In this document: in pieces, positions 24,101-28,344 of the stretch
Position numbering within the stretch: position 1 is the stretch's first letter
Layout: each line of letters begins with the position of its first letter
NCBI GenBank assembly: GCA_002256145.1
Contig: NKIP01000010.1
Span: 1 to 64,000 of the forward strand
DNA: 64,000 nucleotides
Direction: 5' to 3'
From: Comamonadaceae bacterium PBBC1
Lineage (GTDB): Bacteria > Pseudomonadota > Gammaproteobacteria > Burkholderiales > Burkholderiaceae_C
Made by a program: the position numbers and the translations under genes
The notes under the pieces: model-generated
The model's input: only the letters and a program-made list of their open reading frames with translations
Told to the model about the DNA's origin: nothing
Database searches by the model: none

Positions 24101-27100
24101 CACTGCTGGAATACCGATTGAAAGGCCCCAGTGGCACTTTCAGCGACTGGGGCACCACGTACACACCGCCAGCCAATGATGGTTCAGCCAACGGTGCCTA
24201 CACCTTGCAATTGCGTCAGACCGATGTGGTGGGCAATGTGTCTTTAACGAAGACATTGTCGTTTGGCATTGGGCAATACTACAGTGCCATTGAGCTCTCG
24301 GACGTAGCGGCAGGCAATGGTGGTTTTGTGCTGAATGGACCGTCCAGCTACAGTTCCTACTCCAGCGAATACAGTGTTCAGAGCGCTGGTGATGTCAATG
24401 GTGATGGTCTGGACGACCTCATCCTCGGTGGTGTGCCCTACGCTGACGCTTATGTCGTATTGGGTAAGACCAGTACCGATGGCTTGAATCTGAGTGCCTT
24501 GGCCAATGGCGTTGGTGGTTTCGTCATTGGTCGGCACACTTCTTTCTACTCATTTGAAAATGTCTCCGCAGTGGGTGACATCAATGGCGACGGTTTAGCT
24601 GATTTGATTGTGGGCGTGAGTGCAGATGCATTGAATGCTGGACGCAGTTATGTTGTGTTCGGTAAGACCAATACGGCAGCGATTGATCTATCAGCAGTGG
24701 CTGCGAGCAGTGGTGGCTTTGTCATCAATGGTGCATCCGCCAACGACTTGAGTGGCACAAGTGTCGCCAGTGCGGGCGATGTGAATGGTGATGGTTTGGT
24801 CGACTTGATCATCGGCGCACCCATCAAAGATTCAGAAAACAGCCTAAGTTATGTGGTTTTTGGAAAGACAGACACCAGCGCTGTCAACTTGAGTGCCGTC
24901 AATTCAGGGGTAGGCGGCTTTGTCATCAACGGACAAGCGAATTCGAGTAACCAGAACATCAGCGTTTCTTCTGTCGGCGACGTGAATGGCGATGGCCTCG
25001 CTGATCTGATCGTGGCTGCCAAATCTTCAGGCGTTGGCGTCACCGACAACAGCTACGTGGTTTTCGGTCGGACCGATACGACGCCCATCAATTTGACTGC
25101 GCTGACTCAGTCCAGTGGCGGTTTTGTGATTCATGGCGAGACAGAGGGCGCTCCTCTGAATCCAGCAACTTTTTACCAATACGCCGATATTCAGGCTTCG
25201 GGTGCTGGCGATGTGAACGGTGACGGTTTGGCTGACCTGATTGTCATGGCCACGCCGCCCAATTCAAAATCTCGCAGCTATGTGGTTTTTGGAAAATCCG
25301 ACATGTCCACCATCGAGCTCAGCGCCGTCACTGCGGGTACGGGTGGGTTCTTTATCGACCTGCGCATGGCATCGAGTGCGGGAGATGTCAACGGCGATGG
25401 CTTGGCTGATCTGATTGTCAGTGATAAGTACGGCTCCAGCTCGTTCGTTGTATTCGGCCAAACTGGAACGGGCCGCATTGATCTTTCTGCCGTTGCCGCT
25501 GGTGATGGCGGATTCCAGATCAAGTCATCGCCCGTCATGTTGGCGGCAACCACAGATCTATCGGCCGCGGGCGATGTCAATGGTGATGGCTTGGCTGATT
25601 TGATCCTGAGTGGAAAAAATTTAGTGAATGGTGCTGACAGCGGGTACGTCATTTTTGGGGCCACCAATGGTGCCTTCCACCAAACACGGGTTGACCAGCT
25701 AGGCGGCGATGGAGACGATGTTCTGTCTGACGGTGGCGTTGTCAAAACGCTGGTGGCCGGAGCCGGCAACGACACACTGGCTGCCACCGCCGCCAGCGTG
25801 CTGTATGGCGGTGCGGGTGACGATGTGTTCGAGGTGGGCAGTGCCATGGTCACTGCGCTGCAAAGCCCATATGGCTTGGGCGGCAACCTGACCCAACTGG
25901 CCCGCATCGATGGCGGCAGCGGCATGGACACCCTCAGGCTTTCGGGCAGTGGTCAAGTGATTGACCTTTCCCAAATTTCCGGTTCTGCGATGACCGTGCT
26001 GTCGGATGCTCGCCTGGAAAGCATTGAGGTGATCGACATGACTGGCAGCGGAAACCAGACGCTCAAACTCACCGGTGGTGATGTGCTCGATCTTTCACAC
26101 TTCAATGTGTTTGATGAAACAGGCCGAGTGCAGTTGATGGTCAAGGGCAATGCCGGAGACACGCTGGACCTGACCGATGGCGATTGGGCAACTTGGATAC
26201 CTGCAGGCACCACCACCTTGCAAGGCACTGCTTATGCCACCTGGAACCACGTCAGCAGCAAGGCCACTGTTTATGTGGATCAGTCCGTGACCGTACAGTC
26301 CCCACCACCGCGACCCGGCCCTGTTGAGTTGTTCGATATCGCCACAGGTGTGGGTGGTTTTGCCATCAATGGGCAGTGTGCTTTTGATAACAGTGGCTTT
26401 GATGTATCAAGTGCTGGCGATGTCAATGGTGATGGTTTCGATGATTTGATCATTGGACTTAACCTCAGTCTTGACGGTTATCCGAATGGTGCCTACCCAT
26501 CTTTTGTGGTGTTTGGAAAGGCTAACAATACGGCCGTCAACCTGAGTGCTGTCCTGCAAGGCGTGGGCGGATTTGCAATCAAAACAGGTGACAGCACCGG
26601 TCCAGCAAGCGTTGCCGGTGCCGGTGATCTGAATGGCGACGGTTTGGACGACGTGGTCGTTGTTTTTCAGGGACTGACGCATGTGGTCTTTGGGCGTCAG
26701 TCAAGCAGTGAAGTGGTTTTGAGCAATGTGGCCAACGGAGAAGGTGGTTTTGTCATCAATGCAGTTGCCGCCGGTGACAACCTTGTCAGCCGCGTCTCGG
26801 CTGCAGGTGACGTCAACGGCGATGGCATGGCCGATCTGATTTTGGGTGCTTCTGGTGCGAACGGGATGGCCGGCCGCAGTTATGTCGTGTTTGGACAGAC
26901 CGGTACGACTCCCATTCAACTGACGTCGATCATCAACAACATCGGCGGTTTTGTGATCAACGGCGTGAGTGCACTCGACAGCAGTGGGGATAGCGTTTCC
27001 AGTGCAGGTGATGTCAACGGCGATGGTTTGGCCGATTTGATTGTGGGTGCGGATGGGGCCAATGGTGCCGCTGGTCGCAGCTACGTGGTCTTTGGCCAGA

Positions 27101-28344
27101 CCGCGGCGCAGACTGTTAACCTGTCATCTGTGGCCAACAACGTAGGCGGCTTTGTGATCAATGGGCAGGCGGCATCTGACAGAAGCGGTCAGAGTGTTGC
27201 GAGTGCGGGAGACGTCAACGGCGATGGCCTGGCTGATTTGATTGTGGGAGCCAACAATGCCCAAGGCTTGGCTGGTCGCAGTTATGTGATTTTTGGACAG
27301 ACAGCTGCGGTCGGCATCAACTTGTCCGCGATCGGACAGGGGCAAGGCGGTTTTGTCATCAATGGACAGAATGCCAGCGATCACAGTGGCTGGAGTGTGT
27401 CCAGCGCGGGTGATGTCAATGGCGACGGCTTGGCCGATCTGATCGTGGGGGCCCCACAAAGTCGCAGTCAAGCAGGCCGCAGCTATGTGGTTTTCGGGCA
27501 GACTGACACTTCACCAGTTGAACTGAGCGCTGTTGCCGCAGGTCTCGGTGGTTTTGCGATCAATGGACAGTCAAGTCCCGACGGGAGTGGAACGAGCGTC
27601 TCTGCTGCCGGAGATGTGAACGGGGATGGTTTGGCCGATTTGGTCGTGGGTGCTCCAGTCGTCGAGAATAACTTAGGTAAAAGCTACGTCATTTTTGGGT
27701 CTACCAGCGGTGCGTTCCATGAGTCCAGAGTGGACTGGCTCGGATCCGATGGCTCCGATGTACAAAGCGACGGCGGCGTGGCCATGACCCTGGTGGCCGG
27801 AGCCGGTAACGACACCCTGGCCGCCACCGCCGCCAGCGTGCTGTATGGCGGTGCGGGTGACGATGTGTTCGAAATCAGCAGTGCGATGATCACTGCGCTG
27901 CAAAGCCCATATGGCTTGGGCGGCAACCTGACCCAACTGGCCCGCATTGACGGCGGCAGCGGCATGGACACCCTCAAGCTCATGGGCAGTGGTCAATCCC
28001 TTGACCTCACCCAGATCGCTGGTTCGGCCATGACGCCTGAATCCGATGCGCGTTTGGAAAGCATCGAGGTGATTGACATGACGGGCAGTGGTGACCACAC
28101 GCTCAAGTTGCTGGCCAAGGATGTGCTTGACCTTTCACGCTTCAATGTGTTTGCGACCACTGGCCGCACCCAGCTCATGGTCACGGGCCAGGCGGGCGAT
28201 ACGCTGGACTTGGCCGATGCCACAGGCACCATTGGATGGACGCATGGCACAGCCACAACGCTGAACAACGTGCTCTACGACGTCTGGAACCACAACACAA
28301 GCTTGGCAACGGTGTACGTCAACCAAGGGGTGCTGGTGGCATGA
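9190..28344 (+). CDS. Giant (about 6384 aa) Ig-like / FG-GAP / RTX-like repeat protein, putative type I-secreted surface adhesin
   Basis: Single uninterrupted ORF; start at MSKPLNANVV with RBS AGGAAAG upstream; BapA-prefix-like N-terminus, no obvious Sec signal peptide, 92-aa Ig-like repeats, 28 FG-GAP Ca-loop repeats in four arrays, four RTX-like modules (LVAGAGNDTL..VLYGGAGDD). Confidence 0.92.
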   Translation: MSKPLNANVVTLHVNGHPMQNLQAGQKLRFSAKANERYRLVKKSGQSDELLSGALATRHGLDLQLDELNGVQVLIENFFQACKDQVCSVELPAHDGAVVLLGGDAPSEGQLVYAFGPSAEMPSFLQSHGVSSEGLISVAKGDDMVSWIPLGDLQAWNWLPPLVAGPVLVSNLMDDAVASVITGNVLAGPVMAGHGLVVKAYRADGSPLGAQAVVNADGTFSLTLGDDYRGPVLIKVSDSSAGNDYFDEATGQPKDLSVDLRAITVIPAPGTYTINVNVLTELAVRQLGLSGGADGQSSEVFTGLSEAEITNANHALAQALGLKQDLVLGQSPVAIVDLAGATASGANDYGKLLAALSGAELGSSTGDVLDSLTGMFKPDGLSIEGINLLMQGAAQISGRQTLVTEISDLTQQVNLDATILGTFAIQTIGQDNQLNVAEADAGVRVSGQATAQDQVLVRWGDSTLSATADGQGQWHVTFSRAEIPVLKGEPSIVSLFLAPLEGGETLVALRGVFLNTRPPEIPDARLTLDSGNADLDCITSLAVLSVPTNTDSGATVEYRVKVGEANFGDWRATYTPPTTDGHYTVQVRQTDLAGNVSDSQNLAFTLDTFAATPDAALSTDTGSSDLDLLSNNAALAAPSNTEPGASVEYRVQWGAGDFGDWTSNYIAPTENGDYTVQVRQTDVAGNVSGSQSIRFALDNIKPAGPDAALSTDSGSSGSDSISSSAALTAPTNTETGATMEYRIQAGAGSFGDWSGSYVAPTTNGVYTVEVRQTDVAGNVSDSQTITFTLDDIKPSVPDAVLSTDSGGSGSDSISSSAALTAPTNTESGATVEYRVKGGVGSFGDWSGSYVAPTTNGAYTVEVRQTDVAGNVSDSQTITFTLDDIKPVVPDAVLSTDTGSSSSDSISSSAALTAPTNTERGATVEYRIQAGAGSFGDWSGSYVAPTTNGAYTVEVRQTDVAGNVSGSQSITFTLDDIKPSVPDAVLSTDSGSSGSDSISSSAALTAPTNTESGATVEYRIQAGAGSFGDWSGSYVAPTTNGAYTVEVRQTDVAGNVSDSQSISFTLDDIKPVVPDAALSADTGSLDNDSITSSAVLKVPTNTESGATVEYRVQAGAGSFGSWSRNYTAPTTDGAYTVEVRQSDVAGNVSDSQSIAFTLDTAAPTPNAALTTDTGSSVVDAITNSAALTAPTNTESGATVEYRIKAGSGSFGSWSSNYIAPTTDGDYTVEVRQTDVAGNVSSSQSIAFMLDATQPATSNAALTTDSGSSGSDGITNSASLTAPTNTETGATVAYRVQAGAGSFGSWSSTYTAPTTDGAYTVEVRQTDVAGNHSDTQSINFTLDTTVNQLTTGLSFQAQPSVGNGTGFRLPALGDINGDGRPDMVVGQFMSSSPVTVQAYLQQPDGSFVLQDGATGSANPNPFGGIDFAADVPTGEYGDVLWVALIDVGSDGKTDMLVSYGGTALAQSGILYYRNTGTAQEPSYALQPTGDNPFASVARSLLLPMATGDVDGDGDQDLVLGHISSSNTGTTTVPVPSEAFEYWRNNGDGSFSQLTGVSNPLVDLNLAMAQINVKTSGFPFALPYLGDFNGDGRLDMGLFLPFSSTSPIVYLPGDGQGGFSFTGLSTMTGLPAFGVPFGTAADINGDGLTDFMMGGEGAVSLYYQSLTQAVGLDRTQIRATKDILNVATYDTADLKLQGNGAEANAGIDIDVNGNFLAHVQANAQGQWSYTWTGQETGFAIAADKTYALTVKQTDAAGNTSVASQAYTLTVAVPPPTLSDVHLSADTGALDKDFITNTANQSVMATLSRELRSDEVVYGVIDGTTWVDITSKVMGTTLTWDGVVLGASGVLSIRVGNGITDNSALHEYVVDTTAPTPAPNATLTTDTGSSGSDAITSSAALTGPTNTETGATVAYRVKVGAGSFGNWSSTYTAPTTDGDYTVEVRQSDVAGNVSDSQTIAFTLDTAAETPNAALNSDTGSSGADGLTNSAALKLPANTESGASVEYRVKAGEGSFGDWSGSYVAPTTHGAYTVEVRQTDVAGNVSDSQTITFTLDDIKPSVPDAALSADSGSSGSDAITSSAALTAPTNTESGAIVEYRIQAGAGSFGSWSSTYTAPTTEGDYTVEVRQTDLAGNVSDSQTITFTLDDIKPSVPDAALSTDSGSSGSDSISSSAVLTAPTNTESGASVEYRIQAGSGSFGEWSSTYTAPTSVGEYTVEVRQTDVAGNVSDSQSISFTLDDIKPEVPDAALSTDTGSLNTDNITNSAMLNVPNNTEAGATVAYRIQLGSDNFGEWTDVYTAPTTHGAYTVEVRQTDAAGNVSDSQSISFTLDNIKPAVPDAALTTDSGSSNTDSITNSSALNPPSNTEADATVEYRIQAGFGSFGDWSRAYIAPSTFGVYTVEVRQTDVAGNVSDSQTLNFKLTNEDTVDTTPPTIAITANATELLADDETIVTFTLSEASTDFSNSSITVTGGTLSDVIEVADNTYEAFFTPDADTTTTATIGVASGAFTDLGGNANADGIETDNAIQISVNSVRPGILSLEVNAPQKQLVLTYDQNLSDQLPSENLGDFFIVEVDGVAQIVDSLSVSGAVLTVTLSAPLPEGDLRFEYKDPAGYQNGAIRAASNNNDAAGFILGTVADGYIQGAQVYIDTDADGLADAGEIRQGVTTSAKGSFLLPTSAPTGTLLAMGGADVSTGLAQTTPLKAPSGSRVINPLTTLVQELIEQAALATPAQTLSVQQASDLVAAALGLSLPAGKNLSNYDPLAAKDSAALATQKAAAQLGTLAALVALDQSDTADDVAVADQMYATLALQILNPATTTVDLTDTTVWSGLNLQPKTVARMGTFSSQIDSAANLTSITDAQKRVADNTGPTMAISSDKSSLGVGQTALITFTLNEASTDFVEGDITVTGGTLSNFSGSGKNYSATFTPTPNSHAVASISVASGQFNDLALNTNSDGAETNNVVSITVDTQALTLEGTTPADGDLVGPTSDLVLRFSKPVQAVAGKKIHIVNDSDSSSIEMDAADSSQVTVGPDGTVTLNPTADLTMGKNYHIAIDAGAFVDLFGSAFEGIADNTALNFTVPDPAISLNAMATDNVVNAAENGQTLTLGGTLSSTMGAGVLSSFAQGNFTVKLTSGVGDEVDATMISYDSTTGAWRASVDAGTLVDGQTYSVQVAASSAGLSASSKGSLRVDTSVAAPSAQLAFDTGSSSSDGITTNGAINLSGLETGATWQYRTGGSSDWTLGSGSSFTLQAGTHSVQVRQADAAGNLSQASTAKTVVVDTTVPTIAISSNKTSLSVGQTAGIMFTLSESSTDFSESNIVISGGKLSSFQGNGTTYSAIFTPTANSTTPASISVTHGQFSDVAGNKNLDGNDADNTVTMTVDTVLGAPVTAIELSAIALGSGGFVINGQGNSDYSGYSVSSAGDVNGDGLIDLIVGAYGGDPTANSNAGRSYVVFGKTSTTSIDLSAVTAQTGGFVINGQFANDSSGRSVSSAGDVNGDGLADLIVGADLSDPNNITDAGRSYVVFGKTSIAPIELSAIAAKSGGFVINGQTSSGFSGYSVSSAGDVNGDGLADLIVGAYGARFGDGLSYVVFGKTSGDVIELSALPGSASGFLINGDGSVSSSGFSVSGAGDVNGDGFADVIVGVYKGLGSAGRSYVVFGKANGATVELSDVLNSTGGFVINGDIFGSKSGYSVSAAGDVNGDGLGDVIVGAYDANSAVGRSYVVFGKTSGDAINLSAVLDFTRGLVINGEGASSNSGFSVSEAGDVNGDGLADLIVGAYGANNSAGRSYVVFGKQSDTAIELSDVSGGLGGFVINGDGASTNSGSSVSAAGDVNGDGLADLIVGAYQSNNSGGRSYVIFGSTSGAFRETAVDWLGTDGDETQDDAGVAKTLVAGAGNDVLTATAASVLYGGAGNDTLIVNATLLAALQSPLGKGGNDDRLSRVDGGTGIDMLALSGSRQQLDLSAIADTRLQSIEHIDLTGSGNNLLRVTAEDVQALTGMNWLNSSTASSLGWTSTGYTWTSIGHHQLVVDGNSGDQLYLDAGWTAATGSLTKGGHEFTVYNKGAAQLLVDNHVSVLMPVPIMLSAVAASTGGFVINGQCASDLSGYSVSSAGDVNGDGLDDLIVGAHLSDPTAGSAAGRAYVVFGQSGTTAINLSAVAAVGSTLGFVINGSLNNDNAGFSVSGAGDVNGDGKADIIVGAPGADSQQFGVSNLSTGWDGGRAYVIFGKTDGGAVNLLGMSSASNSWGFMINGLTAGDGTGNSVAAAGDVNGDGLADVMVGAKAATVPDADAFGSGNQAGAGRAYIVFGKTDTAVLYLSSVVNASASGGFVINGRFGNDYAGIAVAGGSDINGDGLDDVIVGADGADTVLNAQGTGFAAPGWDGGQAFVVFGKTTTSKVNTMNIAATAGSTEGFLINGLTASDYTGTSVAMGGDVNGDGLSDILVGAKGSDVGGSASGRAYVIFGKTGTSAVQVSDVAQGLGGFAINGLSAGDEVGYSVASAGDMNGDGLADLIVGAHLADPVAGTNAGRTYVVFGKTGTGPINLSAVAAGHGGFVINGQAASDESGLSVSAAGDVDGDGLMDLLVGAPNSDPTTGTNAGRSYVIFGSNHGILAMNKVDVLGTSGVDSLTDDGLAITLVAGRGNDTLTATAGSVLYGGAGDDLFVINADMLTALENSMGRGGNAVDSLANVAGGDGLDTLALSGTEQHLNLLDIGGSRITGIEVIDLTGQGDNVISPTESGILAMGGINVYNSLNGWSGLAASVAKHQVRVEGNTGDWVNLPSTWSYAGDASWNNATYKIYNSGNAQMLINSPVQVRDDLPPSITGIELTSATGMQAGFLKAGSIVTATVSFSEVVKVNTSGGAPGLLLDIGGSAVGASYVSGNGTTELVFSYAIQSGQNASDGIAIKANGFVLNGAVILDSTRRAATLSHATVPVNANFKVDTFAAAPNASLTVDATDGGAILASTNIEPGALLEYRLKGPSGTFSDWGTTYTPPANDGSANGAYTLQLRQTDVVGNVSLTKTLSFGIGQYYSAIELSDVAAGNGGFVLNGPSSYSSYSSEYSVQSAGDVNGDGLDDLILGGVPYADAYVVLGKTSTDGLNLSALANGVGGFVIGRHTSFYSFENVSAVGDINGDGLADLIVGVSADALNAGRSYVVFGKTNTAAIDLSAVAASSGGFVINGASANDLSGTSVASAGDVNGDGLVDLIIGAPIKDSENSLSYVVFGKTDTSAVNLSAVNSGVGGFVINGQANSSNQNISVSSVGDVNGDGLADLIVAAKSSGVGVTDNSYVVFGRTDTTPINLTALTQSSGGFVIHGETEGAPLNPATFYQYADIQASGAGDVNGDGLADLIVMATPPNSKSRSYVVFGKSDMSTIELSAVTAGTGGFFIDLRMASSAGDVNGDGLADLIVSDKYGSSSFVVFGQTGTGRIDLSAVAAGDGGFQIKSSPVMLAATTDLSAAGDVNGDGLADLILSGKNLVNGADSGYVIFGATNGAFHQTRVDQLGGDGDDVLSDGGVVKTLVAGAGNDTLAATAASVLYGGAGDDVFEVGSAMVTALQSPYGLGGNLTQLARIDGGSGMDTLRLSGSGQVIDLSQISGSAMTVLSDARLESIEVIDMTGSGNQTLKLTGGDVLDLSHFNVFDETGRVQLMVKGNAGDTLDLTDGDWATWIPAGTTTLQGTAYATWNHVSSKATVYVDQSVTVQSPPPRPGPVELFDIATGVGGFAINGQCAFDNSGFDVSSAGDVNGDGFDDLIIGLNLSLDGYPNGAYPSFVVFGKANNTAVNLSAVLQGVGGFAIKTGDSTGPASVAGAGDLNGDGLDDVVVVFQGLTHVVFGRQSSSEVVLSNVANGEGGFVINAVAAGDNLVSRVSAAGDVNGDGMADLILGASGANGMAGRSYVVFGQTGTTPIQLTSIINNIGGFVINGVSALDSSGDSVSSAGDVNGDGLADLIVGADGANGAAGRSYVVFGQTAAQTVNLSSVANNVGGFVINGQAASDRSGQSVASAGDVNGDGLADLIVGANNAQGLAGRSYVIFGQTAAVGINLSAIGQGQGGFVINGQNASDHSGWSVSSAGDVNGDGLADLIVGAPQSRSQAGRSYVVFGQTDTSPVELSAVAAGLGGFAINGQSSPDGSGTSVSAAGDVNGDGLADLVVGAPVVENNLGKSYVIFGSTSGAFHESRVDWLGSDGSDVQSDGGVAMTLVAGAGNDTLAATAASVLYGGAGDDVFEISSAMITALQSPYGLGGNLTQLARIDGGSGMDTLKLMGSGQSLDLTQIAGSAMTPESDARLESIEVIDMTGSGDHTLKLLAKDVLDLSRFNVFATTGRTQLMVTGQAGDTLDLADATGTIGWTHGTATTLNNVLYDVWNHNTSLATVYVNQGVLVA
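9739..10290 (+). other. N-terminal module of giant 1, shared with giant 2
   Basis: GPVMAGHGLVVKAYRADGSPLG..DGTFSLTL..YFDEATGQPKDLSVDLRAI..INVNVLTELAVRQL..NDYGKLLAALSG, colinear with 37154-37690. Confidence 0.8.
10741..13215 (+). repeat. Ig-like repeat array A: 9 tandem copies, about 92 aa / 276 bp
   Basis: Repeated PDAALSTDSGSSGSDSISSSAALTAPTNTESGATVEYRIQAGAGSFGDWSGSYVAPTTNGAYTVEVRQTDVAGNVSDSQ; GATGCAGTG anchors at 11581, 11857, 12133 give an exact 276-bp period. Confidence 0.95.
13216..14796 (+). other. FG-GAP/VCBS-type segment (about five Ca-loop repeats) plus linker domains inserted between Ig arrays A and B
   Basis: GDINGDGRPDMVVG, IDVGSDGKTDMLVS, GDVDGDGDQDLVLG, GDFNGDGRLDMGLF, ADINGDGLTDFMMG, then an Ig-like segment TYALTVKQTDAAGNTS. 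Confidence 0.8.
14797..16450 (+). repeat. Ig-like repeat array B: 6 further copies of the 92-aa unit
   Basis: Same unit as array A resumes (APNATLTTDTGSSGSDAITSS... to DVAGNVSDSQTLNF). Confidence 0.93.
19350..20770 (+). repeat. FG-GAP array 1: seven repeats (predicted beta-propeller)
   Basis: Seven AGDVNGDGLxDLIVGA Ca-loop motifs alternating with RSYVVFGKTS..IELSAV..GGFVINGQ. Confidence 0.9.
20771..21426 (+). other. RTX-like module 1
   Basis: TLVAGAGNDVLTATAASVLYGGAGNDTL...LSGSRQQLDLSAI...IEHIDLTGSGNNLLRV...HHQLVVDGNSGDQLYL. Confidence 0.75.
21427..23005 (+). repeat. FG-GAP array 2: seven repeats with long loop insertions in repeats 2-4
   Basis: Seven G/SDxNGDG or GDVDGDG motifs from GDVNGDGLDDLIVGAHLS to GDVDGDGLMDLLVGAPNS. 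Confidence 0.9.
23006..23640 (+). other. RTX-like module 2
   Basis: TLVAGRGNDTLTATAGSVLYGGAGDDLF...TGIEVIDLTGQGDNVI...HQVRVEGNTGDWVNL. Confidence 0.75.
24283..25660 (+). repeat. FG-GAP array 3: seven repeats
   Basis: Seven GD[VI]NGDG motifs from GDVNGDGLDDLILGG to GDVNGDGLADLILSG. Confidence 0.9.
25661..26300 (+). other. RTX-like module 3
   Basis: TLVAGAGNDTLAATAASVLYGGAGDDVFEVGSAMVTALQSPYGLGG..IEVIDMTGSGNQTLKLTGGDVLDLS. Confidence 0.78.
26320..27706 (+). repeat. FG-GAP array 4: seven repeats
   Basis: Seven GD[VL]NGDG motifs from GDVNGDGFDDLIIGL to GDVNGDGLADLVVGA. Confidence 0.9.
27707..28344 (+). other. RTX-like module 4 and C-terminus of giant 1
   Basis: TLVAGAGNDTLAATAASVLYGGAGDDVFEISSAMITALQSPYGLGG..., near-identical in DNA to the first part of module 3. 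Confidence 0.78.
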
